DNA from: Deltaproteobacteria bacterium
Lineage (GTDB): Bacteria; Myxococcota_A; UBA9042
Reading direction: 5' to 3'
Length of the DNA: 64,000 bases
Assembly: GCA_020632665.1 (NCBI GenBank)
Contig: JACKFC010000004.1
Location: 124,001-188,000 of the forward strand
Program-made: the position numbers and the translations under genes
Shown: in pieces, positions 16,847 through 25,651 of the stretch
Numbering within the stretch: position 1 is the first letter of the stretch
How the letters are laid out: every line of letters begins with the position of its first letter
Notes under the pieces: generated by a model
Database searches by the model: none
Seen by the model: only the letters and a program-made list of their open reading frames with translations
What the model was told of the DNA's origin: nothing

Positions 16847-18217
16847 CTACGCTCCGGAGAGGTGCTGACCGCAGACGCGCAGGGTCTGGCCACTGACGCC
16901 CGCGGCGGCCGGCGAGGCGAGGAAGGCGATCGCGTCGGCGATGTCTTCCGGCCGTCCGCCCTGCGAGAGGCTGTTGAGCCGTCGCCCGGCCTCGCGCACC
17001 AGCGGCGGCATCGCTGCCGTCATCTGCGTCTCGATGAAGCCCGGGGCGATGCAGTTGGCCGTGCGTCCGGCTGTGAGCGTCGGCGCGAGCGCCGCGGCAT
17101 AGCCGATCAGCGCGCGTTTGCTCGCGGCGTAGTTGGTCTGCCCGGGGTTGCCTGCGATGCCACCAATCGAGGAGAGGAAGACCACGCGGCCACCGGCGGT
17201 GATGCCCTCTTCGGCGAGGAATGCCTCGGTCAGCCCGATCGCTGCTTCGAGGTTCACCTGCAGGCAGAGGTCCCAATGCTGCGGCGGCATCTTGCCGAGC
17301 GTCCGGTCGCGCGTGATCCCGGCGTTGTTGACCAGGATGTCGATCGGGCCTGTCCGCGCGAGCGCGGCTTCGGCTGCGGCCTGGGTCGCGCCGGCAGCCG
17401 CCAGGTCGAAGGGCAGCGCGACGCCGCCGAGGTCGGTGGCCAGCGCGTCGAGCGCGTCCGCCGCTGCCGGCAGGTCGAGCAAGATCGGCCGCGCGCCTTG
17501 CTCGGCCAGGCGTCGGGCGATGGCGGCGCCGATTCCGCGCGCCGCACCGGTCACCAAGGCCGTCTTGCCCCGCAGCCCCGCGTCGGTGCTCGCTGCCGAC
17601 GACGTCGCGCGCACGACCAACGGTTGCCCAGAGACGAACGCCGAACGGTTCGAGAGCATCCACAAGAGCGGCCCCGCAGCATGGTCCGCCGCGCCGGCCT
17701 CGATGCGGAGCAGGTTGACCGTCGAGCCCTTGCGGCCGAGCTCCTTCGCCAGCGCCCGGACGAAGCCTTCGACGCCGGCCTGCGCAGCGGCAGCACCCGG
17801 CGCAGCGGTGGTCGACTCGGGTCGGGCGAGGACGACGACGCGGCCACTGCGCGCGAGCCCGCCGATCCGGCCGTGGAGCGCGTCGTAGAGCAGGCGGAGG
17901 TCGCCCGGCATGGTGAGGCCGGTGGCGTCGACGACGAATGCGCTGGTCTTGGCGGTGTCGGCCGCCGCGTCGGCGTGGGCCCGGACGTAGCGGACCGAGG
18001 CTCCGGCCGCTCCGGTGGCCGAAATCAGCGGCGCCAACGCCTCCGTAGGCGCCGCGTCGGCGCCGAGGGCGACGACCTCGAGGCCGTCGAGCCTTCGCTC
18101 CGGATCCGGCCCGGAGGCGCGACGCAGGTTCGGCGGCAAGGGCACCGGCAGGCCGAGCGTCTGCACGGCCTTGCGCGCCATCGGATTGCCACTGAGAGAG
18201 AGGAGGAAATCGCTCAC
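16847..18217 (-). CDS. High-molecular-weight 3-oxoacyl-[ACP] reductase, FabG4 type
   Basis: Short-chain dehydrogenase of 456 aa with the two-domain layout of mycobacterial FabG4 (HMwFabG). An N-terminal flavodoxin-like or degenerate Rossmann half spans about 1-205. The C-terminal half (about 215-456) is a full ketoreductase with the nucleotide motif VTGAARGIGAA, NNAG, and catalytic Ser349/350, Tyr363 and Lys367 in the YAASK motif. FabG4 reduces 3-oxoacyl thioesters with NADH. It starts with a GTG one base after the stop of the YgfK-like gene, so the two are tightly coupled, an unusual pairing. Confidence 0.88.
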   Translation of the reverse strand: MSDFLLSLSGNPMARKAVQTLGLPVPLPPNLRRASGPDPERRLDGLEVVALGADAAPTEALAPLISATGAAGASVRYVRAHADAAADTAKTSAFVVDATGLTMPGDLRLLYDALHGRIGGLARSGRVVVLARPESTTAAPGAAAAQAGVEGFVRALAKELGRKGSTVNLLRIEAGAADHAAGPLLWMLSNRSAFVSGQPLVVRATSSAASTDAGLRGKTALVTGAARGIGAAIARRLAEQGARPILLDLPAAADALDALATDLGGVALPFDLAAAGATQAAAEAALARTGPIDILVNNAGITRDRTLGKMPPQHWDLCLQVNLEAAIGLTEAFLAEEGITAGGRVVFLSSIGGIAGNPGQTNYAASKRALIGYAAALAPTLTAGRTANCIAPGFIETQMTAAMPPLVREAGRRLNSLSQGGRPEDIADAIAFLASPAAAGVSGQTLRVCGQHLSGA

Positions 18218-18218
18218 G

Positions 18219-20345
18219 TCACGCTCCTACGGGCAGCGCGGTCGGCGCCATATCGACGGGAACCGCGAGGGGATGGGTATGCAGGCGACCGATCGCCGAC
18301 CGCATCGTGTCGAGCAAATGGAGGTAGGTCAGGTCCAGGACCGTGCCGCTCGGGGCGTCGCCGGCGACGCGCATCGACGCCATGTCGACGACCACCGTGG
18401 CTGCCGGATGGCGGTAGCGCACGTGTCCGTCCGCGAGCCACTCCGCTGCGACCTCGACCCCTTCGAAGCGGCCGTGTACCGTCGCGTCGCCGATGTAGAA
18501 GCCGTCGTGCTCGCGCCAGCGTTGCCACTCCTGCAGCGAGCCGAAGAAGCGGGGCTTGAGCACGTAGGGCCCGCCCAGATCCGGGCAGAACGTGTCGCAG
18601 TTGCCGCATTCGTTGCAGAGGTCGGCGAAGTTTCCGATCTGATGCGGCTTGTTCGCCGCGACCGCCTCGGAATCGACCAATTTCCAGCCGTCGGCGCTGC
18701 GGATCGCCTGCTGCACCGGCACGGTGGCGCGGTCGAGGTGGTAAGTGAAATTCGCGTCGTTCGGGCAGACCGGCACACAGATGTCGCAGGTCAGGCAATC
18801 GAAGGTCCAGAGCTGGGTGCCCGGCTTGCGCGGAGGCTTCGCCAGCTTCGCCTTGGCGTAGGCGTCGGTCTCGAGCAAGTGACGCTTGTAGGCCACGCCG
18901 TGCGCCGCGGCCGAGGCGCCGAGCCAGCGCGCCATCCACTGCGACGCTGCCTCGCCGCACGTCGCCGCCGCTTCGGTCGGCGTCGCGCCGCCGCCGAAGG
19001 CTTGCTGCATCGCGGCCGGAGCGCCGATGTCGAGCAGCCGCTGTGCGGCGTCGGTCCGCGCCGTTTCCTTTGCTCCGGTCCCCAGCACGACGTGGTCGTC
19101 GAGGTTCTGCGCCCCGTGTTGCTGCATCGTCTTGTGCAGGCGCGAGAAGTATTTGCTGGCGCGGCTGTAGCCGCCCTTCTTCAGCAGGTCGGTACACGCC
19201 GTCACCGGCGCCAGGCCGAGGGCCAGCGTGTCGGCGAAGTTGCCCGCCTCGATGCCGGCCGAGAACGAATAGTGCAGGCGGTCGCCGAAGCGCTCGCGCA
19301 GCTCGACCGCGATGGTCGCGGAGAGTGCATGCAGCGGCGGCCCGGAGAGGTACATCCGAGCCTCGCTCTTCGGGAAGACGTCGCGGTGGTTCTCGACCAC
19401 CAGCGTATTGGTCAGCTTGGCACCGAAGCCGACGCCACGCGCTTCGGCCCGCGCGGCGAGCCGCTCGAGGATGCCGAAGGCTTGCTCCGGCTGCATATCC
19501 TCCTCGAAGGCGGCGTCCGGGACGTGGAGATCGTCGTAGCCGAGGTGGTCGTGCAGGATCGCGCGCAACCGTGTCGGTCCGAGCAGCGTCGGGTTGAGCT
19601 TGATGATCGTGTCGACGCCTTCGTCGATCAGGAATTCTCCGATCCGCTCGACCTCGTCCGGCGGGCAGCCGTGGAAGGTGGAGAGCGTCACCGAGCGGCT
19701 GATCTCGCGGCGGAAGGGCACCTCGCGCAGCGCCGCGTAGGCGTCGGGGATCTCGGCCCGCAGCCGATCGACAATGGCTCTGGCGTCCCGCATCCCGGCG
19801 AGAAATGCGCGGACTTTGTCGCTGCGGATGCCGGCGAGGTCGTAGCCGACCGACATATCGAAAACCGTCGCGTCGTCACCCGGCGCGAGGTCGAGCAGCG
19901 GCCGATCCAGCAGCCAGGTATCCGGTGAGAGCGTCGACTGCGAGCGCAAGATATCGACCAACATCGAACCCTTGACGTACTCCTCCAGCGATTGCGGCAC
20001 CCGCAGCTCTTGGCTCCACTCGATGTTGAAGCCGAGGTTGGGCACGTCGATGCAGGGCCGGCCGATCTCGAGTTCGTCGAGGATCTGCACGGTCTTCAGC
20101 TCGATGAAGCGGGCTCCGACCAGCCACGCCATGACGATATTCTGCGCCATCTGGGCGTGGGGTCCGGCCGCGGGGCCGAACGGCGTCGCCACCCGACCGA
20201 CGTGCAGCTCGCGCGACCAATCCATGCCCTCGGGGGTCCGAAAAAACGCCTTCGCTGGCACGTCGAACGCGCCCTCGCCGTGGATCAGCCCGCGCAGCAT
20301 CGAGGCCAGCAGGCGGGGAAAGGGGATCGGAACGAGCTCAGCCAT
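18219..20345 (-). CDS. YgfK-like FMN/4Fe-4S oxidoreductase lacking the FAD/NAD(P) domain
   Basis: A 708-aa protein similar to E. coli YgfK, annotated as a putative selenate reductase subunit and related to dihydropyrimidine/dihydroorotate dehydrogenases. Residues 1-500 resemble the FMN-binding TIM-barrel part (PFGPAAGPHAQMAQN, KTVQ, LSTFHGCPPDEVERI, KLNPTLLG). Two ferredoxin clusters follow: C517-x2-C520-x2-C523-x3-C527 and C577-x2-C580-x2-C583-x3-C587. YgfK is normally over 1000 aa, with a GltD-like FAD/NAD(P) domain between or after these parts; that domain is missing here, so electrons must come from a separate partner. The ATG at 20345 overlaps the ssnA stop by 8 nt, the same gene pair as in E. 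coli. Confidence 0.8.
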   Translation of the reverse strand: MAELVPIPFPRLLASMLRGLIHGEGAFDVPAKAFFRTPEGMDWSRELHVGRVATPFGPAAGPHAQMAQNIVMAWLVGARFIELKTVQILDELEIGRPCIDVPNLGFNIEWSQELRVPQSLEEYVKGSMLVDILRSQSTLSPDTWLLDRPLLDLAPGDDATVFDMSVGYDLAGIRSDKVRAFLAGMRDARAIVDRLRAEIPDAYAALREVPFRREISRSVTLSTFHGCPPDEVERIGEFLIDEGVDTIIKLNPTLLGPTRLRAILHDHLGYDDLHVPDAAFEEDMQPEQAFGILERLAARAEARGVGFGAKLTNTLVVENHRDVFPKSEARMYLSGPPLHALSATIAVELRERFGDRLHYSFSAGIEAGNFADTLALGLAPVTACTDLLKKGGYSRASKYFSRLHKTMQQHGAQNLDDHVVLGTGAKETARTDAAQRLLDIGAPAAMQQAFGGGATPTEAAATCGEAASQWMARWLGASAAAHGVAYKRHLLETDAYAKAKLAKPPRKPGTQLWTFDCLTCDICVPVCPNDANFTYHLDRATVPVQQAIRSADGWKLVDSEAVAANKPHQIGNFADLCNECGNCDTFCPDLGGPYVLKPRFFGSLQEWQRWREHDGFYIGDATVHGRFEGVEVAAEWLADGHVRYRHPAATVVVDMASMRVAGDAPSGTVLDLTYLHLLDTMRSAIGRLHTHPLAVPVDMAPTALPVGA

Positions 20346-21651
20346 GGGTGACTCCTGCTGCCATGCGCCGCCAGAGCGCGTCGGCCGCGTCGCGCGCGCG
20401 GGCCATCTCGGCCGGGGCGTCGAGGCCGGGATATTGGCCGCGGTCGTAGCGCAGCACACCGCCAGTGAAGACCTGCCCGACGTGCGCCGACGAGAGGCCG
20501 AAGAGCAGATGGCCGCCGACGTTCTCGGTCGTCAGTGGCGTCGGCGGATCGTAGTCGAAGAGGACCAGGTCGGCGGCGGCACCCTCCGCGATGCGTCCGC
20601 CGACCAGGCCGAGTTGGCTGTAGAGCAGCTCGGCGTTGGCGGCCAACATCGCGCGGACGGCGTCTGGCGAGGCGTCTTCGCGCGCCTCCCGGCCGCGGAA
20701 GAAGGCGGTGCGCCCGGCCTCCAGCATGTCGGCGCCGATGCCGTCGGTGCCGAGCAGGACGGTGCCGGGCGCCGCCCAGGCAGGACGGAAGCCGACGCGG
20801 TTGTTCAGGTTCGACGCCGGATTGTGGGCCACGCGGGCCCCCGCCGCGGCGATCTGCTCGAGCTCGTCCGGGGTGACGTCGATCGCGTGCGCGAGCAGCG
20901 TCTTCGGGCCGAGCAGGCCGCGCGTCGCGAGCCCCTCGATGAGCGCCCTACCGTGCCGCGCGCGGGTCTGTTCGCGGTCGTCGCCGCCCTCGGCGAGGTG
21001 GATGTGCAGCCCGAGGCCATATGTGCTGCAGAGCGCGGCGAGGGCGTCCAGGCTGGCGTCGGAGAGCGTGAACGACGCGTGCGCACCGATCATCGCGCTG
21101 GCCCAGGGCGAGCCGGCCGTGGCCGCGGCGAAGCGGGCGTTCTCGCGCAGGCCGGCGTCACGCACCGCCTCTCCGTCGCGATCGCTGACCTCGTAGCAGG
21201 TCGAGACCCGGACGCCGATCGCCTCCGCGGCGTCGGCGATGCGGCCCAAGCTGCCGTCGATGGCTGCCGGGCTGGCGTGGTGGTCGACCAGGCCGACCGT
21301 GCCCCAGCGCAGCGCGTCCATCATCCCGACCCGCGCGGAGATCTCGACCGCCTCGTCATCGAGCGCACGATCGAGCCGCCACCAGATCTTCTGTAGCGTC
21401 TCGATGAAGTTGCGCGGCGGCTCCGGGTCGAGGAAGGGCATCCCGCGCGCAAGCGCCGAGTAGAGGTGCGTATGGCCGCAGACCAGCCCTGGCGTCAGCA
21501 GCCGGCCCGCGGCCTCGATCACCGTCTCGCCTGCGGTGGGTTCGAGCGCCCCGACCGCCTCGATCCGACCGCGTTCGATCCGGACGCTGCCACGCAGCAC
21601 GGCGCCGCCCGGAGCGAAGTCGAGCAGGAGGGTGGCGTCGCGAATCAGCAT
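20338..21651 (-). CDS. ssnA: SsnA-like amidohydrolase
   Basis: Metal-dependent hydrolase of the amidohydrolase superfamily, 437 aa, close to the SsnA length of about 442. Metal and active-site residues are visible: H60 and H62 in GHTHLYSALARGM, H218 and E221 in HIHLAEG, H255 in HAIDV, and D303 in GTDGIGADM. SsnA and its relatives are predicted deaminases or chlorohydrolases of purine-like rings; in E. coli ssnA lies beside ygfK, ygfM and xdhD. Here it overlaps the ygfK-like gene, but no molybdenum hydroxylase is present in the window. The start is the ATG at 21651; the open frame upstream overlaps the IPT lipoprotein gene and is not coding-like. Confidence 0.87.
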   Translation of the reverse strand: MLIRDATLLLDFAPGGAVLRGSVRIERGRIEAVGALEPTAGETVIEAAGRLLTPGLVCGHTHLYSALARGMPFLDPEPPRNFIETLQKIWWRLDRALDDEAVEISARVGMMDALRWGTVGLVDHHASPAAIDGSLGRIADAAEAIGVRVSTCYEVSDRDGEAVRDAGLRENARFAAATAGSPWASAMIGAHASFTLSDASLDALAALCSTYGLGLHIHLAEGGDDREQTRARHGRALIEGLATRGLLGPKTLLAHAIDVTPDELEQIAAAGARVAHNPASNLNNRVGFRPAWAAPGTVLLGTDGIGADMLEAGRTAFFRGREAREDASPDAVRAMLAANAELLYSQLGLVGGRIAEGAAADLVLFDYDPPTPLTTENVGGHLLFGLSSAHVGQVFTGGVLRYDRGQYPGLDAPAEMARARDAADALWRRMAAGVTHG

Positions 21652-21709
21652 GGCGGCTCTCCGAACGGCACGGTCACGGCGGCAGGCCGTCTGCCCGCCT
21701 CGTCGCGCC

Positions 21710-24700
21710 TCAGGGGGAGCCTGCCACGAAGGTCGCGATCTGGGCAGTCGACCACGTCGTCCAAGACCACCAGCCGAGCTGGTCGTGGTTGAAATGATCG
21801 ACGCCGAGACCCGGAGAATAGGCGCGGTGCACGCGCAGCCAGAGCGGCCCGCCCGGCAGGGGCTGCCAACCACCGATGGCGTAGAAGTCCGGCAGGTCGA
21901 TCTCCTTCCGATCCGGCGTCGTGACGATCTCCCAATAGGGCACCTTGAAGAAGGTCGTGACCTGCAGCACCTGCAGATCGCCGAGCGCGCCACCAGGCCA
22001 GGTCCAGCGCAGCTTGGTATCGAAGGCCTCTCCAGCTGGCGGCTGCGTCACCTTCGCCATCTCCAGCCAGCGTTCCAGACCGAGGACCGGTTCGCCGACC
22101 GCGATCGCGGCGCTGCCGAGCGTCGGCGCGCCGCTGCCGGCGGCCGAGAAATAGCCCTCCCGCACGATGGAGAAGAGGTCGGTCGAGAGCCCGGTCGGCC
22201 CGACCTCGACGACGCTGGCCTTGCCCGCACCGTCGGTGTTCACCTCGAGCCAAACGCCACGGGCGCCGACGATCGAGGCTGCGCTGTCGACCCCCTTGGT
22301 CGGGTTGGTGCGCACGCCCAGCAGCGCGTCCTCGGTCGGCGTCGTGACCAGGTAGGCCCCGGTCTTGCCCAGGCGCAGCAACGCGCCGCGTGCTCCGACC
22401 GCCCAGGCGTTGGTCGGCGATTTGCCATCGACGTCGTAGAGCGGCGCGTCGGCTTGCACCGCGACCGGCTGCCAGGCGACGCCCTGCAGCGCCCCGCCCG
22501 GCAGCACGACGCCGGTGCCGAGGTGGATCCGGCCTGCTTCGGTGGTGACGGCCAAGGTGCCGTCGGTCAGCCGGCGCAGCGCGGTCGGCGTCTCTCCGGT
22601 CCAGCTTCCGGCGGGCGCCACCGTCCAGCCCTTGCCCTGCCAGCGATGCAGCACCCCGGCGGCGTCCAACAGCCAGACGTCGTTGGCCGAGGCGCCGGCG
22701 AGGCCGACCACCCGCGCTGCGGTGGGCGAGACGGCGCGTTGCCAACCCAAGACCGGCTTGCGACGCAGCAGCACGCCGTCTGCGCCGCCGATCCAGCCGT
22801 CGACCGAATCGGCGTCGAGCCAAACGGCCGCGAGATCGGCCGTCGTCGGGCTCTGCTGCGGTGTCCACGAGCCGCCACTCCAGAGCAGGATCCGACCCGC
22901 CGGTCCGGCCGCGACGATGCCGGCCTTGCCGGTCGCGGCCGCACGCGCAGGCAGCGCGCCCGAGTCGGCGAGGATCGGGCCGGTCTCGCCCGCCGGCCAC
23001 CAGACGAAGCCCTCGTTCGGCGCGAATTGCTGATCGATGAACTGGCCCAGCGAGAGCGGGTTCTCCTCGTCCGCACCAACCGTCGTCAGGCCGGCCCAGA
23101 CCTGATAGCGCAGGCCCGAGAGGGCGCCCGTCAGCGCCGTCGGCAGCCGGCGCAGGCGGAAGGTGTCCCGCCGTGCCGTCGTCACCTCTTCCGCCATCGG
23201 GAGTAGGCCCTCGCCGCCGAGGTCCAGCCAGACCAGGGCGAGCCGCTTGGTCCCGGCCGAATCGGGTCCGACCGGCAAGCCGGACGCCCGAATTGTCGCG
23301 TCGCGCGCGAGCTTGGTGTCGATCACGACGTCGGCCTTGATCGGCTTCACGTCGTCGGGCAGCTCGACGCTGCGCGCGACGCCGAGCCAGAGCGGGACGA
23401 AGGCGCCGCTCGTCGCGTCGACGTAGCCGGCCCGGCAAGCGACCGCGATCGAGCCGAGCCGACTCTGCAGGCTGAAGCTGCCGTCGGCCGCGACGATTGC
23501 GCCCGAGCCTGGGTCCGGGTTGTCGGCGAATCGGGACTTCTTGGTCGTTTCGCACCGGGTCTGCGGGACGCCGACCCGCGGCAAGCAAGCCGCCGTCGAG
23601 GTCAGACCTTCGGGCAGGGTGACGTAGCGGCATTCGTCGCCGACGCCGCATTCGTCGGTCTTGGCGCAGGGCTGCAGGCAAAGCCCGGTGGCCGTCGCCG
23701 TGGCCGGTGCCGGCGGCCAGATCTCGGCGTCCGCCGCGACGCAGTCCAGGCCGGCGTCGCAGCCCACCCCGCCACCGCAGGGGGAGCACGCGCTGCCCGC
23801 CGGCGCATCTGCGGCACAGCGACCTCGCGGCAGCCCGGCGTATTTGCCGTGGTTCATCACCCGGCCCTCGATCGTGCCGTTGCCGTAGAATTTCTTCGGC
23901 CAGACGAAGGGCTCGCCGCCACCCTGCTCGGGGTATTTGCGGATCAGCAGCGTCGCGTTCTCGGCGTCCGTGCCGGCGATGGTCGCCGCTCCGTAGCCTG
24001 GCTTGCTCGCCGAGACGTCCAACGGGCCATGCAGGCCGAGCGCCGAGATCACCACTTGGCCGCGCTGGTCGGTGTGGCCGCGCAGCGACGCGTCGCTGCC
24101 GTCGCCGATCACCACCAGCGCGTCGGCGACGATGCCGCCGGGCCAATCTGCGCGCATCACGGTGATGTTGATCGCGCGGTCGATTGGGCTGCCCCAGGTG
24201 CCGAAGGCCTCCTGCGCCGGATCGTAGTAGACGAAGCCGCGCTTGAGCAGGCTCTGCCCCGCGCCCTTGAAGTAGGCGATGACGGGCACCACACCGACGC
24301 CCTCGGCCGGCGGCGTACGGACGCGCACCAAGCCGGCGTGTGCTACCTCGTTGCCGATCCCCGGCTTCTCGCCGAAGCGCGCGTAGCTCAGCAGATCCAT
24401 CCCGTCGCCGACGAGATCGACCAAGGTGCCGCCCGCCTGTCCGCCGCGACCCGGCAGGACCGCGACCAGGCGGGGCTTGTCGCTGGCGAAGCTGACGGCG
24501 TCGGGGAAGTGGGCCTCGCCGTCGGCGAAGATCAGCACGACCTCCGCAGGGCCAGGGCTGCCGGCGGGCGCGACGCCGGTCGCGCTCTGCGGGCCCGATT
24601 GTCCCGGGCCGAGCTGCGCCGCGGCGAGTGGGCCGATGCGGACGCCGAGGAGCTTGCCGAGCGCCGTCGGCGCCGCGTAGCGCAGCTCGAAGCCGGTGCC

Positions 24701-25510
24701 GCCGGCCGGATCGAGGCGGACCGGGTCGATCCACGCCAGCGAGACGCCCTCGACCATCGGCGGCTGCGGCCCTTCGCCATAGGTGAACGCGTCCTCGAGC
24801 ACGAATTGGCCCTCGGTATTGCTCGCGGTGACGGCCACCTTGCCGGCTGCGTGCGGCGGCAAGATCAGCGTCGCGCTGAATTCGTCGACGATCTGCGGCG
24901 TGATCGCGACCCGATCGCCGAAGACGAAGTGCGTGCCCGGCACGAAGCCCGAGCCCTCGACCGTCACCAAGGTGCCGCCGGTGGTCGGGCCCGTCTCGGG
25001 AAGCACGCGGGTCACCGTCATCGTCGGCACGTAGCGGAAGCCGAAGGGCAACGAGAGCTCGGGCAGGGGAATTCCGTCCTCCATGCGGAGCACGGTCACC
25101 TCCACCGGACCGGTCGGATGCGGCGGCGTGCGGCAACGGAGCGAGCCGTCGTCGAGCAGTTGCAGGTCCAGCGCCTTGGAGTCGCCGAACCAGACCGCGG
25201 TCGCCGTCGAGAGCCCGGCGCCCTGCAGCACGACTTCGGTCAGTCCCGCCGTCGGCCCCGTCTCCGGCACCACCGCCGCCAGGTGCGCGCCGACCGGCCC
25301 CGCGTCCGCGACGCCCGCGTCGGCGTCTTCTCCGCCGAGGGCGGCGTCGGCGCTGCTTTGCGCGTCGACCGCAGCGTCTGCCCCCGTAGGCTTCTCCGGC
25401 TCTGCGCTACAGCCGACGACGGCGAGCAACACGAGCACTGCGAGCCGGACGACCGGCAGCATCCACCGCCGCGGCAAGCTCGCATCGCTCGGTTCGTTCG
25501 AATCGTTCAT
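21710..25510 (-). CDS. Large IPT/TIG-domain lipoprotein with beta-propeller-like region
   Basis: Exported lipoprotein of 1266 aa: basic N-terminus, hydrophobic segment and lipobox AVVGC near residue 34, then an Ala/Asp-rich spacer. Two or three IPT/TIG (Ig-like) domains follow, each opening with the VVPETGPTAGLTEVVLQGAGL-type pattern (about 75-270). A Cys-rich insert with paired cysteines lies around 560-650. The region from about 820 to 1050 has W-rich repeating strands (DVWLLDAAGVLHRW, NAWAVGARGALLRL) as in beta-propellers. It is probably surface exposed, with no enzymatic motif. The start at ATG 25510 puts the lipoprotein signal at the N-terminus. The ssnA gene begins 58 nt downstream. Confidence 0.82.
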   Translation of the reverse strand: MNDSNEPSDASLPRRWMLPVVRLAVLVLLAVVGCSAEPEKPTGADAAVDAQSSADAALGGEDADAGVADAGPVGAHLAAVVPETGPTAGLTEVVLQGAGLSTATAVWFGDSKALDLQLLDDGSLRCRTPPHPTGPVEVTVLRMEDGIPLPELSLPFGFRYVPTMTVTRVLPETGPTTGGTLVTVEGSGFVPGTHFVFGDRVAITPQIVDEFSATLILPPHAAGKVAVTASNTEGQFVLEDAFTYGEGPQPPMVEGVSLAWIDPVRLDPAGGTGFELRYAAPTALGKLLGVRIGPLAAAQLGPGQSGPQSATGVAPAGSPGPAEVVLIFADGEAHFPDAVSFASDKPRLVAVLPGRGGQAGGTLVDLVGDGMDLLSYARFGEKPGIGNEVAHAGLVRVRTPPAEGVGVVPVIAYFKGAGQSLLKRGFVYYDPAQEAFGTWGSPIDRAINITVMRADWPGGIVADALVVIGDGSDASLRGHTDQRGQVVISALGLHGPLDVSASKPGYGAATIAGTDAENATLLIRKYPEQGGGEPFVWPKKFYGNGTIEGRVMNHGKYAGLPRGRCAADAPAGSACSPCGGGVGCDAGLDCVAADAEIWPPAPATATATGLCLQPCAKTDECGVGDECRYVTLPEGLTSTAACLPRVGVPQTRCETTKKSRFADNPDPGSGAIVAADGSFSLQSRLGSIAVACRAGYVDATSGAFVPLWLGVARSVELPDDVKPIKADVVIDTKLARDATIRASGLPVGPDSAGTKRLALVWLDLGGEGLLPMAEEVTTARRDTFRLRRLPTALTGALSGLRYQVWAGLTTVGADEENPLSLGQFIDQQFAPNEGFVWWPAGETGPILADSGALPARAAATGKAGIVAAGPAGRILLWSGGSWTPQQSPTTADLAAVWLDADSVDGWIGGADGVLLRRKPVLGWQRAVSPTAARVVGLAGASANDVWLLDAAGVLHRWQGKGWTVAPAGSWTGETPTALRRLTDGTLAVTTEAGRIHLGTGVVLPGGALQGVAWQPVAVQADAPLYDVDGKSPTNAWAVGARGALLRLGKTGAYLVTTPTEDALLGVRTNPTKGVDSAASIVGARGVWLEVNTDGAGKASVVEVGPTGLSTDLFSIVREGYFSAAGSGAPTLGSAAIAVGEPVLGLERWLEMAKVTQPPAGEAFDTKLRWTWPGGALGDLQVLQVTTFFKVPYWEIVTTPDRKEIDLPDFYAIGGWQPLPGGPLWLRVHRAYSPGLGVDHFNHDQLGWWSWTTWSTAQIATFVAGSP

Positions 25511-25570
25511 GCGGCCGAACACGGCAAACTCCAACCGTCTCCCCCGTCGGCGGGGGCGCGGGAAGGTAGC

Positions 25571-25602
25571 AAAAAAGCGAGGCCCAGAAAGGGGGTGCCC
25601 GC
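25571..25602 (-). terminator. Probable Rho-independent terminator after the P-domain gene
   Basis: On the minus strand an imperfect stem (GCGGGCACCC with GGGCCTCGC, one wobble pair and a small internal loop) is followed directly by TTTTTT (25576-25571). It lies 50 nt downstream of the stop at 25652 and upstream of the IPT lipoprotein gene. Confidence 0.6.
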
Positions 25603-25651
25603 AGACACGAGGCTGCACCGATGCACAGACAGGTTGTGACAGACCGCAGCC

